Shown here: piece by piece, positions 11,467 to 24,400 of the stretch
Position numbering within the stretch: position 1 is the first letter of the stretch
How the letters are laid out: the number at the start of each line of letters is the position of its first letter
Origin: Vespula vulgaris
Lineage: Eukaryota; Arthropoda; Insecta; Hymenoptera; Vespidae
Length of the DNA stretch: 64,000 nt
Assembly (NCBI RefSeq): GCF_905475345.1
Contig: NC_066599.1
Coordinates: 541,001 to 605,000 of the forward strand
Reading direction: 5' to 3'
Made by a program: the position numbers and the translations under genes
Notes under the pieces: generated by a model
Told to the model about the DNA's origin: nothing
Seen by the model: only the letters and a program-made list of their open reading frames with translations
The model's database searches: none

Positions 11467-14400
11467 TCAAATATTAGCAATAAGAGTTTTGATCTCAGAC
11501 TCTTCAGCTTTACAGAGATTAGCGAAGAGGTGTTTGTAATTAGTTTCTTGTTCCATTTGTTTAGCTATCTCACGTGACCTGTTTGTAATTACAGATGGAA
11601 TACCTGCCAACCTTGCTGCATTAAATCCGTAAGATTTAGGACAGGCACCTTCGCCGAGTTTATATAAAAACGTAACAGTTTCTTGAGACACTTCTTCCTC
11701 TTCTTCAGTTTCTACCATACACGCCTATAAATAATAAAATATAAAAAATATCACACCACGATATCTACATTTCTATAATGATTAAATATCGAATAAATTG
11801 TTTACCATATGAACTAATGTCACATCCGGGTTATTTTTATAATCTTCTACCAGTGAATGGTAATGTGTTGAAAATAACGTACGACACTTTAACTTTGTCA
11901 GTTCATTAACAACCGACGCAGCTATCGCCGTACCATCGTACGTCGAAGTACCACGACCTGTAATAATCGACGTGTTTTTTTCATTTCAATGTTTAATTTA
12001 TTATTGGTAAAATAAATGACCGATTCGTCTTACCCAATTCATCTAGCAAAACCAAAGAATAGGGTGTAGCATGTTTTAATATTGCAGCAGTTTCTGCTAA
12101 TTCTACTAGGAACGTACTCTGACCAGCTAGAATATCATCGTTTGCTCCTAATCTTGTAAAGATACGATCGACTAACGTTAAATGACATGAACTTGCTGGT
12201 ACGTGACAACCCTAAAAGATTAAAGAAAAAAAATAATTTTAATTAAGATTTTTTCGTTGATTATAAGATGCGTTTCCCTTTGATAAGAAATCGATAAGAG
12301 ACTCACTATTTGTGCCATAATCGTTAACAAGCCTATTTGACGCATTAGAGTTGATTTTCCTCCCATGTTTGGACCAGTTAAAATAATTACCGAAGAGGAC
12401 TGGTCTTTCGCAATTAACGTGTCATTGGGAATAAAGTTATCGGATGATATACACGGATGCTTTCCGTCTTTGATGTCGATAAAAATCTGCTTATAAACCA
12501 TTTACATGCAGATGGAATCTTATTTTAAATGTATACAATTATATTTTCATCGAATTAACATTTTATATACTTACTCCTTCTTCGTTCGTGTCATGAATTT
12601 CTGGAATGCACATATCTCCACTGTGAGCATATTCGGCAAGGGATATGAGAACATCTAAAATAGCTATTTTGTAAACAGCCACATGCCACATATCATATTT
12701 CTCACTAAACTTGGCGAATATTCGTCTGTTTAGATCCTTCAAAACTTTGTCTCTACCTTCTTCAGCGTTTGTTTGTCTTGCCAAAAGTTCCTAAAAGATA
12801 ATTTAGTAGCAAACTTCATACTTCGCTTATTTGTACTCTCGCGCAAAGTTTTCAATCGAACGAAGCTTGTCGTAGAAAGATTAAATCCGATTAATTTAAC
12901 TAACTTTTGCTTCTGCAGTATAATAGCGTTTGAAGCCTTTCCGTTGTGACTGAAGTTCAAATCCTGGTCCGACTTTTTTTACTTGCGAATCAGGAACTTC
13001 AAGCTGAAATCTTTTTCTGTCTTGTCCAAAGAATGTCACTTTAACGCCAAAATGTTTTCTTTGTTTCTCTAAGTAAGCATCTAAGTCGTGCTTTATTTCT
13101 TCCAATTGGGATAACACTGAATCATATTCCTCATCCACTCCCTTTTTAGGAACGATACATCCCTGCTTCTTTGCTTCTTCGTGATCGAATGCCGTCTGCA
13201 AAAAGAGTCGTATTACAAATAAATATGTTAAAAAGTAATGTTGAAATATTTAGTGTGTGATTTAATTACCTTAAAATAATCGAGTGTTTCTCTTAAATTG
13301 GGAAATTCTCCGTCTGGTTCAAATTTGATGCAACGACTTATCAAATTAGTATTGAAATCTGGAAGAAAATAATACCAAAAGATAAAACTGACACTTGACG
13401 TAAACTCAGCGCTTGAATGTAAAATACATACTAGAAAACAAATCAATAATCTCCAATACTTTCTCAAATCCATCCAAAGTTGTGGTAAAGTCCACGATTT
13501 TTCTTTTCGAGTACGTTTGACCTTCGAACATTATTGCTCTTCCATCAGGATGATTCCACAATCTTGCTGCATTTCCTAGAGCATGTATTCTGAAATATGA
13601 ATTCGTATTACAGATAAATAGAAATGATATCGCAAATAATGTCTTATATTTTATATCTTACTTGCTCAATAATCTTTCCAAGTCGGGAAGACCCGACAAC
13701 ATAGATCGAACAGACTGTACTACATCTGTTCTATCCATTAACTCTTGTATAGCCTCTTGACGCTCTTTTATAACGTTTTTACGACAAGATGGTCTGCATA
13801 TCCATTCTCGTAGTAATCTACATTATTAAATACGATATAAATGAAAATATCAACGCATGAAAAAAGTAAGGAAGTAGTGGCTGTTACAATCACACTTTTA
13901 CCTTTTACCAAATGCGGTACAACAATGATCCAATGTTTTCATAAGAGAACCTTCTCCAAAAATTCGTAAATTGTTGATCGTGATAGCATCCAATACCTAA
14001 TTATAATTTGTTTGTAAAGAAAATGTAATATATGTTTACGTTAATTCTGCCTTAACAAGATACGTACCATATTATTCATAAGTTTCGTTTCCGTACGTGC
14101 ATTTTCGCTTAAAGAATCAGCCGGTACATACGTCTTAAATTGAGACTGTGCCAATAATTGTTGATCAAGCAAGTACTCTTTAAGTAGATATATGCATCCT
14201 CCAAGAGCGTGTACCGCTAATTCTTTATCTTCGGCCGGTGTTAAACCCAGACTGTCTCCTTCGAAATAAAATTCATATTATGGAAATACATATAGATTAC
14301 TGTATAGATCTTTTTCTAATATAAAGTGTATTGATATACCTTCGCTTAAATAAGGTTGTAAACCTTCGGGCCAAGAAAAATTAGAATCTTTCTCCTTTTT

Positions 14401-16514
14401 AAAATATTCTCCTTCGTGAAGATACTTCGATTAAAAAGAAACACAAAAATATTATTTGATGCATACTGTTGAAATTAATTTTATTAAAAAAAGAAAAACG
14501 CAATTTGAACGATCTTACTTTCAACGTATTCGTAGCGCTCCAAAATTGTGCTTCACGTTGTAAAGATTCTTTGTAGGAAGCTGCCAATGTATTGTTTAAA
14601 ATTTGCGATACAGCTGGTGATAAGTTACCACGTTCATACACAATCTAGAAATAAAATATGTACGATATGAAAGAATGTAATTCTATTATTATTTACCACT
14701 AATAAGTATACTGACGTGGACTGGTGGATAATGTGCAAATAAGGTCAATAGTCTCGAATTATAACAATCGTCCTCAAATTGCCCAAGATAAAAGTCACCT
14801 ATCGTAGTATCGATGAAACATACTCCAAACATGCTGTTTGCTTTCGATTTATATTTTTGAACCAGAGAGAACAAATAATTGGAATTAGGTGTAGATGCTT
14901 CAACATCCAGAGGGGTATAAACTCTAGTACCCTTTGTACTTATTTGACAAACTTCTCGTTTTACGACCTTGTCAAACTTTGTTACTTTGGACACTAAAAA
15001 ATATAAAAGTATCATATAGTACGAAACTTACGCGTCGTATAATTAAGATATCGGTAGACGTAATCCTTTACTTTTACTACAACGTTGTGTCATCATATCT
15101 GGCGTTTCAGTTTGTTCAATACGTGCTATTTTATATCCTCTCTCGATAAGACTCGTTGAAAAACGACCATATCCAATTTCTGGAAAACCAGAATGTGCAA
15201 ATTCGCCCTGTAAAAAAAATAATAAGTTCGAAAGTCTTTTTATATCTTTTTATTAACTTACACGCATATACGTGAGATTCAGTTCGTTAACTCCAGTAAC
15301 TGCATCCATGTGATATAATTCATAGAACTTTCCAACTTTGAAAAAGAGGACACAATCGAAGTGTTTGCTCTTAATTTCCCACCACTGTCTCATGGCCTAT
15401 GGGAGATGAAAGATATTAGTAATAGACCATTGTGTATGACAAGATATTTACAAAGACTGTAAAACCTTACAGGTGTTTGATTGTTAAGGAAATCCAGAGG
15501 TACGTAAACGGTCTTAGAATCATAATTTGGATCAGTTGATGGTTTTCTATTAATATCTCTCCTTTTATTAGGTTGAAGAAAGTCGTATTTTAAGTGAGGC
15601 CATGAATCTACCGTAGAAACAGATGCGCTTGTTGATTGTTCCAGGAATTGGGGCGTTGAAACTGATTTTGTTTCCTTTTTTCCTGAGGGTCTCTGAACTT
15701 CTTTTTTTTTATGTGGGCGTTTGGCAATTACAGATTTCTTTGGTTTCTTCTAATATATAAAAAAATGTTTATTATAAAAAAAATATAATAATTTATCATT
15801 AACATTTAATTTACCTCAGGAGTTTCTTCATCCTGTGTTTCTATTTCACTTTCTGGAACATCTTCAGAAAATGATTCAGATTCGCTATCTTCATCTGCTG
15901 AATCTATATAAACAAATGAAACATAAATAGCTTGATGAAGATTTATTATAACTAAAAAGAAGAGATATATATATACCAGGTTTAAAGCTATCCCCAGAAT
16001 CTTCGCTATCTTCAGATATAATAATTCGACGTCGTTTAGATTGTACTGGAATATTTTCTTCATTGCCATTTGATTCCTCATCTTTCCAAATCCTTTTGCG
16101 TATATCGGTATGACGATTTTCTTTTTCTTCCGTTTTTCTATGCCCTATGCAAAAATTACATCCACGATCGATCAACAAGGATCTATTTCGTATAAATGAG
16201 ATACTATATATATCCAAATTATAATTTATACTACTTGCAATATAAGTTGAATAACGATAAAAAATTGTAAAAACACGATATTGAATGTATCTTTTAAAAT
16301 AAATAAAAACTACATTATATTTACCGAATAAGTAAAATAAATGAAAGTATTCATAGTTCACAAAATTGATATAAAATATTTTACTCTACAAACCTTTGTT
16401 CTTTTGTCCACTTTTCGGAGTTTCTGGTTTTGCATTATTCTCAACTTTGTTATCTTTTTGCTTGACAGTCTTCGGCGATGTAAAATAATTATACAATGTA
16501 TTTACTTTCGACAT
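11467..16514 (-). CDS. Msh6: DNA mismatch repair ATPase MSH6
   Basis: MSH6 pairs with MSH2 (MutS alpha) and detects base mismatches and small loops in nuclear DNA. The first exon (16394-16514) begins MSKVNTLYNYF, a PCNA-binding PIP-box-like motif where MSH6 proteins carry one. An acidic, Lys/Arg-rich linker follows; I see no PWWP domain in it. Around 15310-15350 KVGKFYELYHMDA contains the Phe-X-Glu mismatch-reading motif. Connector and lever domains follow (TAFDHEEAKKQG near 13190). The ATPase has Walker A TGPNMGGKST near 12350, Walker B DELGRGT (split by an intron after DELG, near 12034) and FSTHYHSLVEDY near 11850. The last exon contains GACPKSYGFNAARLAGIP, strongly conserved. Many short introns interrupt the gene. 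A minus-strand AATAAA at 11431-11436 lies about 30 bases past the stop, so the 3' UTR looks very short. All key ATPase motifs are intact. Confidence 0.93.
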
Positions 16515-17423
16515 TTTTTTATATTCGATTATGATACAACCTTTAACTTCTATAAAATTTTTTGCGAATTATTCAATCCAATTCTAACGACGCTAATACT
16601 TCTATGCGCACGAAGTAAAAATCGCGGCAAAATTTTAACTATCCTATGATGTAATACGTCATCGATTACATACATTTTTCCCTAGAATATCAATGACAAA
16701 AAAAAACTTATTTATCGATTATATTTATACAGAATGTTTCGTAATATTCAACGGGTAAATAAGTCATCAATAAAAGTTTCCAAAAGATTATGAGTTACAA
16801 TAACAAATCTGAAATATAAATATTTTCATCACTTATAATGTAAAAATATTAAAAAAGTTGTACTTATTCAATTACGTATATACAAACATCTATTAATATA
16901 AAAATCTATAATTATCTTTCAAAATTTTTAAATCCTTTTAATGCATATCTGTAAGTTCCTGTACTATATTTAAATTCTATTGTATTCGCGCTATTCGTGT
17001 TAATTTACGTACCATCCAATCAAAATGCAGATTTCTTGGATTCAGCCAATCGAATCGTTGAATGAAAGCGATGATTCATAGTCACGATGAAAATTTACAA
17101 ATAAGCAAAAAGATCTTTTTTTTTTATGTATTTCCTTATCTAGTTTCTTTGTAACAATTAGTAATATGAATCAGTATTTTGTCATTGGTCAAAACAGGAA
17201 ATGTCCTAGTATATATCGAAAATCAAAAACAGCTATTGGTTTAAATTGACGAAAGTTTCGATTAGTTCCGACTACTTTAGAGAAAAGCACAAAATTGATG
17301 TATCGATATTTTTCGTAGTATCCCTTCTCAAAGCACATTTCATGCCTTACGGATTCTGAAGTTAACCGTGTGGGCTGGCGAGATAGCGAGCCGTTTGTAT
17401 TTCTGTTAATCTTCGCCAGAAAC
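16515..17423. promoter_or_regulatory. Divergent Msh6/eIF4B promoter region
   Basis: The two start codons face away from each other across 909 bases. CCAAT occurs at 17016-17020 and 17046-17050, and its reverse ATTGG at 17184-17188 and 17235-17239, giving a mirrored set of four CCAAT boxes as expected of an NF-Y-type bidirectional promoter. No TATA box stands out. The last 100 bases before 17424 are less AT-rich and probably form the eIF4B 5' UTR. No gene is seen inside. Confidence 0.5.
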
Positions 17424-20400
17424 ATGTCTTCAGGTAAATATATTTGTTTGGAAATTTTATTTATATAATTCTGCATTTTATTTTATATAAATTAGCTTAT
17501 AAGAAGTTTTCTATGTAACGTTAACGTGATTTTTCCATGAACATAACCAAACTTTACATAAACCATGGACCATGCTTTCAATATTGTACCATACTTTATT
17601 AACATTACGTTTTATATATTTAAAATTTAAAAATCATCTATTTATCTAGGTAAGAAAGGAAAAAAGAAGAAAAACTGTAAAACTGTTGATTTGATGTCAT
17701 TCTTGGCTGATGGCGGTGGAACCCCTACCATACCTTTAAAGTCAACGAGTTGGGCTGATGATGTTGAAGATGAACATGGTATGTGAATATTATAGACCTA
17801 TAATAAATCATTATCTTATGCTCGATATCAAATATAATTTATTCTCTTAGATTGAAGATGTTACTAGTACTCTATTCTTTTGTAAACTTTTCAATCGTTA
17901 AGTAAAATTTATTTGAAAGAGTATAAGATAAGTAATAGTGAAAGTCTACACGAAATAACGAATATCAGTAAAAGATATGTGTTAAATCCTTAAATTATAT
18001 TGACTAGATAACAAAGTTTGTATGACTTATCTGTCTAATAAAGATAAAAAGGTTTATGATCAATTCTTCGTTTTTAGAATAGGCTAGGTATTACAAGTAA
18101 TTTGATAATATAAAAAAGAGTGAATGTTTGAGTTAATTTTAATTTAATTTGTTAAGATACGATGAAAAGCGTTCCTTTATATTTTTTATCTTATAGAAGG
18201 AGGATATACTTCGAGGAGTAACAAAGAACCAGTTGTTCTGCCTACTGCACCTAGAGCTGCAAGAGGTCCACGTATTGACGAAGAAAATATTCCTACAAAT
18301 CCTCCTTTTGTAGCATATGTTACTAGTTTACCTTATGAAGTAGATGAAGATGATCTTATTGAATTTTTTGCCGAAATGAAGGTTAGTTGACTTTGCTTTA
18401 AAAAACTTTTACATTTGATGAATATATATTCATTTTATAATTTTTATACATTATTATAGGTTACTAGTGTACGCTTACCAAAAGATCCAAATAAACAACT
18501 TAGGGGATATGGATATGTAGAATTCGAAGACCGGCAGAGTTTAATTGATGCTCTTTGTATGACAAATACGGTAAGACAATTGATTGTTTTGATCGAACGA
18601 TTATTTTTAATATCGAGATAGACGCATAACGTTGAAAATATCATTGTACGTTTAGACTATGAAAACTAGGCGTATTCGTATCGAAGTTTCAAACAGCAGT
18701 AACGATGAACGAAGAGGTGGGCGTATGGGAAGAGATAATCGTAGAGATAATTATGATGATCCGGAACGCACTTCTGGAGACTGGAGAAGTAGGCCTAGGG
18801 ACGAACCTCCAAATTCCGAAGGTGACTCCTATCGTAGTCGTTATGATAATAGGGATAGAGATAGGGAGAGAGATAGAGAAAGGGAAGGTATGTATATAAT
18901 ATAATTTTTCAATATATATTGTCCTACTATGATAACAAAGGAACTATGTAAACAATTTTCTGTGTTGTTATATTTTATGTAGCTACAGATGATAAACCTG
19001 GCGCATGGCGTAATAGAAGCGAAGATGACAGAGGGAGATCAGCATTCAAAGACAGAGGTTTCAGGGATGATGATAGGGATAAAGAATGGACACGATATGG
19101 CGATAGAGGTGGTAGTAGAGATAGAGATGGTGATAGAGATAGAGATAGAGGTAGTAGTTTTGGTCCACGTCGCGATTATGGAGATTGGGAACGTGATGGA
19201 CGTAAGGATGGAAAAGGAAATTCAGACACGAAACGTAATGATATAAATTCTATAAAAAATGTTAATATGAATTATTTGTTTTTCTTATATATACGTTAAA
19301 TTTTAGCTGCTGAACCACGGACCAGACCAAAGTTACAACTACAACCTCGTACTAAGCCTATTGAACCATTAAATGCTAAAGATGAAAAATCAGAATCCGT
19401 AGCTCCAGCTTCCTCCACATCGGTACCTGCGGCAAATATTTTTGGTGCAGCCAAACCTGTGGATACTACTGCCAGAGAGAGAGAAATAGAAGAACGTCTT
19501 GCAAAATCATATGCAGAATCAAGATCAAAAGAAGAAGCGTATGTGAAAAATATTACTTTATATAATTACCGATCTTCTTAATTTTTTAACATAATTTTAA
19601 TCTTTCTGATCTTTTAGAGAAAATGAAAAACGCAAAGAAGGTACATGGGGACGACGCAATGGAGTGAGTTTCATAAATTAATTATCAAAATGAAATGTTT
19701 ATATAAATATAAAAAAAAAAGATAAGAAAACAATTCTTTTATCTATAAAAAAAATGGAATTTGTTTTCTTGTAGGAAGATCGCGATGAAAAAGAAAAGGA
19801 TAAAAGTCGTGAGACTTGGAGGTCAGAGGGTGAAAAAAAATGGACCGATAAATCGGCACCGCATAGTCACTCGACTTCCACACGTTCTGGTACTCTTATT
19901 TTCGTATATAAAAAAACTTTGTATATGTAGTTGTAGCTTCTATAAACATAGATTCTCTAAAGAGAGGTACACCGGTTATAAATAAATATACTATTTAGAT
20001 CAACACGGAGAGTCCAAAGGAGATTCCAAAGGATCCAATCCTCGCAGTGGGCCACCACCAACAAAAACATCCCAGAAAAGCGACAATCGTGGATTAGATA
20101 GGTAATCAAATATTATAAATATAGTTAAGCTTATTATTTCGTATACCCGTTGATCCTGAAAGAACACGTTTATACGTAGTCTTTGTATAATATGTTTCAT
20201 TGAGATTAAGTGTAATCAATTCCTCTAAAGAAATTAATTATATAATTATTATAACAACAAACTATAGCAGGGAACGAAAGGAAAGAGATAAGGAAAAGGA
20301 TGAGCTTGATAGAATGCCTAAGGCAAAAGATGAAAAAGCTCCAGTGAGTAAACATTTTGTTTGTTTTTTCTTTTACATATATATATGTATATATATATTT

Positions 20401-20518
20401 TTTTTTTAACTTTGGGAAATGTAAATGATCAATGAAAATTCCATTTCAGAATTTTGTCGTTTCCAACAAGTATTCCATGTTACCTGATGACGCGGATCCT
20501 GACAATATTGAAGATTAG
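17424..20518 (+). CDS. eIF4B: Eukaryotic translation initiation factor 4B
   Basis: eIF4B stimulates the eIF4A helicase and helps recruit mRNA to the 40S subunit. Twelve exons: 17424-17433, 17650-17778, 18197-18381, 18460-18570, 18656-18887, 18983-19234, 19307-19538, 19618-19663, 19775-19889, 19999-20101, 20268-20343, 20450-20518. They sum to 1560 nt, 519 residues, with all phases consistent. The N-terminus is Lys-rich, then VDLMSFLAD and STSWADDVEDE, the typical eIF4B/4H opening. One RRM follows, with RNP2 VAYVTSLPYEVDED and RNP1 GYGYVEFEDR. Then come Arg/Asp/Gly-rich repeats (DRDRERDRERE type) corresponding to the DRYG region, a PRTRPKLQLQPRTKP linker, and the tail VVSNKYSMLPDDADPDNIED. The start is in a 10-nt coding exon, ATGTCTTCAG. 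The Drosophila gene is the closest functional reference; the call rests on motifs, not a search. Confidence 0.9.
20265..20270 (+). other. eIF4B: NAGNAG tandem splice acceptor in eIF4B
   Basis: TAGCAG ends the intron before the penultimate exon. Either AG can be used. The incoming phase is 2 (AG|), so the upstream AG gives Ser-Arg-Glu and the downstream AG gives Arg-Glu, a one-serine difference with no frameshift. Confidence 0.6.
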
Positions 20519-21363
20519 TCGTATCATCATAATTTACTATGCCATGTGCATTATAATTGGTCTATATACACACATTACTAATGTTTGATTTACAATTAAA
20601 AATACGTATCCAATTGATTCATAAGCAAGGCATATGCTCTTGGTACTATTTTACAGGAATTATTGTTGATTTATATATATTTAATCTATTTTATTATTCC
20701 GAATATAATTATCAATCTCTATTTGTGTATTTGATTTATATTTAATACGAGTGCGTGCTCTGTGTCATTAGATCAATGTGGAAAAGTTTTCGTACTGCTA
20801 TATTAAAAGGAATTATTATTTCAATACCTTACATATGTAATTCTATAAATATTACATTCACAAAATAGGAATTGGGATTTTATTCGTTGTAGAGTTGTTG
20901 TACATTGTATCTTATTTACAATATAATATATAAATACCGATACAGTTACGCCAGATACTGTGTAGTATTTTTTACGATAGCACGATGTTTTAATATTAAT
21001 AGGAAAAAAGAAAATAAAAGGTGAATCTTTATTAATTGAATTAATTTTGTGCTATTATGTATGCGTCGAATAGTTCAAATTATACAATTAGGAATTGCAC
21101 ATTGGAGAAAATAATATTTACGTTCGCATGTATACGAAATTTATATTTGGAAATTTTATTACATAATTCAAATTTATCGTTTTACCCGTCTCTACTTGGT
21201 ATAAATTAAACTAAAATTCTCTATAATTTTTTAATACAATAAATTAGTAAATATTATAATAAAATTAACGGTATTGCACAGTTTTGTATGTTCATGTATA
21301 CAAAATTGTGCAAAAGGTTTTATACGTCTATCTGTGTATGTGTATATATATATATATATACAC

Positions 21364-21410
<47 letters not shown>

Positions 21411-21466
21411 AAGTATAATCTATATTTATAATTCACTTGATATATTATATCAATTTTAGTGGGTCA
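20519..21466. other. Convergent 3' UTRs of eIF4B and Sec15
   Basis: AT-rich DNA between two converging stop codons. A plus-strand AATAAA lies near 21012 and a minus-strand signal (TTTATT on the plus strand) near 21028, so the two 3' UTRs may abut or overlap. A TA-rich microsatellite fills 21341-21406. No gene is seen. Confidence 0.5.
21341..21406. repeat. (TA)n/(CA) microsatellite
   Basis: TA dinucleotides with two short CACA interruptions. Confidence 0.92.
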
Positions 21467-24400
21467 TTATTGTTGAGTAGTCTGTGCCAATTGACGCAAT
21501 TGCTTTAAAACAGTTTCTAATAATTTTTTCTTATCTCTCTCACTTTTCTTCAGTACAGAAAATACTGTTTTTTTATCAGATTCTTTCAGTCTGTAAAAAA
21601 AATAGGTCGTATGAAGATTTAATAAAATATTCTGCGCGTGTATAATAAAAAATAAAACTTTGTTACATACTTCTCTAATAAAATCACAGCCATATTTGGA
21701 GTTACTAAGTTATATTTGCTTGAATCATGACCATAGTCATGAAAATAGGTTGGCCAATCCCAACCCATGAACAAATCTAGCAATTGTCTTAATTGACTAA
21801 AATATTGCAATAATGTACCTTCTGGTAAACCGACAATAGGTTCTGAAGCAGCAAACTCTGTAAAATGTAATCATATATTGTTGCATAATTGCTTATATTA
21901 CAAAATAAATATGATCTGTAAATACAAGGAACACATACGTTCGCATTGTATAGTATCCAAATTGACTTGTTGAAGTGCACCCATTGATATTTGCTTTACA
22001 TCTTCACTAATTAATATATCTAATATAGCTTTTGCTATATGATCGCAAGCTGATTTACATGCAACTTGTGCGACTTCATCCTAAAAATTCAAAAGATAAA
22101 TTTATTATACTATAAAATTGTACATAAACTTATATATATATATTTTTTTATACATACTGGTAAATTGGTAAAACATGTAAATGTACTTTGTAAAAATGCT
22201 ATGAGATCTGTAATGAATCCAGAAGCATGGCCTTGAGGCTCAGACAAATTCCAGTCATAATTTTCTAATTCCAAAAATTCGTCCAGCTTCTTTTCAAGTT
22301 TTTCACAAATCTGCGTTTCTGCGTCTTCCCTTGCCACCCTAAACATAGCAGATTTGTCTCCCACACAACTTAATTGTCCTTCGTGTTGTGTTCTGTATAT
22401 TATTAAAGTAATTACTCCTTTAACGCATTTATTAAATGTCATTAATAATGTTTGTTGAAGGTCTTACCCAGTAATATTAGTAACAAATTCTTCCAAGTAT
22501 TTTGTAGACTTTTCTAAATAGCCCATGTTTATTATAATTTGAACTACTTGTAAAAGAGCCAAAGATGGTTTTCGAAATAACGACGACAAACATCCACTAA
22601 ATGTTCTTGTTAAAAGTAAATTTGTTGATTTACAAATCATTTCGTCTATTTCGGCTTGCGTAAAATTTAAATCTTCCGAATATTTCAAGCAAGCGTAAAT
22701 AAATTCTTTAACTTGTTGATAGACCTTTGGAACCATGGCTGAAAATGGAAATTTTTTAGGAAACTTGGCCTTTTGTAATTCTTCATCATGATATGGAAAA
22801 GAACTAAGAATGCTTTCATATTCTGCTTGTGACGTGACCTGTAATTAATTAACTGATTTCTGATATATGATCTAAAGCACATAATGCTTTTTTCTTGATC
22901 CGATCAATATATCATACCTGTAACGGTAAAAAACTATCCTCGTCTAAAATATCTCGAAAAACTTGAACCCAATGTTGCATAAGAACTTCGTTGTAATGTA
23001 CACGAATTTCTTGTAGCAAATCCCAAAGTTGTCCAACAGAATATCCGTAATTCTAATTGTTAAAACAGAATAAGTGATAAAGGCATATTATTTATAATAG
23101 ACACATATTACAAACTGTACTTACTCTTAATGTTGTGTTAAAAAGCATTATTAAGTTTTTTATCTTTAATATTAGTGTTGCGTCTGTACAGTATGCCTAA
23201 AAGATTTAACAATTAACAATTAATCGATTGATTAGTTTTTTTAACTAGTATCTTCGATTTAATGTAAAACTTACTGAATGTGTTCTAACTGAATTGACTA
23301 TTTTAGGTAGAGCCATAGTCCATAATTCTTCTAAATAAGAATGAGTAGCTAATCCATTACTTGTATTCAAAATATGATCTTCCACCACAAAAAAGCCAAC
23401 GATACTATGTAGATAAGCCTGATATCCAATTAAACTTTCGTGCTAAAAAAAAGATGAGAGAATATTTAAAAATATTTATTACAATAATTAATTGATACAG
23501 ACCCTATACTTACCATATTAATGGGAGCTTGCAAAACAAGCCTAGCCTGTTGCTTTCTTTGATTCCTATAGTAAGTCTTAAATGTTTCACCTTCACGGAG
23601 AACAGTGTAAATATGCATACAACGATATACCGGGCTGAAATCCATTAAGTCTTGCGCGCTTAATTCCTCCTCTCCGTCGCCTGATTCCGAATACGTTTGT
23701 GATTTTTTCTTTTTCCGTCCAATAATTTCAGCTTCAATAACCAATTGTTCGGCAGTCTAAAGAATAAGCATAAGACGTTATTTGTTATGTTATTTTATAT
23801 GATCTTAGATTAAAATTAGCCTTCTTATGATATTAATACATGTAAGATTTTGCTTACATGTCGCATTGCAACCTCTCCAATTTTTGGCGAATGTTTTCTT
23901 ATATTCTCTAAAAAATCTCGTAGATCTGACATGGAAGCATCTTTTATATTTTCACGCAATCTACAAAATTGTAACAAAGAATTATGAAGTTAAATTTAAA
24001 ATTATAGTTATCTAATGTATCTTTTACAATACTACCTACTGTGGAATTTGTTGAGTTATTTGGGAAGAGAATCTATAATTTGTAACTTTTGGAAGGTCAT
24101 GGTGTTCTAGTTGCTCAAGAGTTTTCAAAGCTGGATAGTAACGTTTATCTTTCAATTGCTTTTGTAGTTTTGCGTAAGCTGCCAAAACAGGAAGGCACAT
24201 AGTGAGACTGTTTACAGCAGCTGCCATGTTACTTTCTACTTTACGTGCCCGTACAAGTTCTTCTCCCTTTTCAATTACCTTACTAGAAGTGGCAGTTATA
24301 CATTTGTCAAGTTCTACTATTTCTGCCTGTAAAGTTAACGATATTTTAATCAAACTATGCAATTTATATAAAAGAAATACCTCGTACTAAGTTAAAGCGA

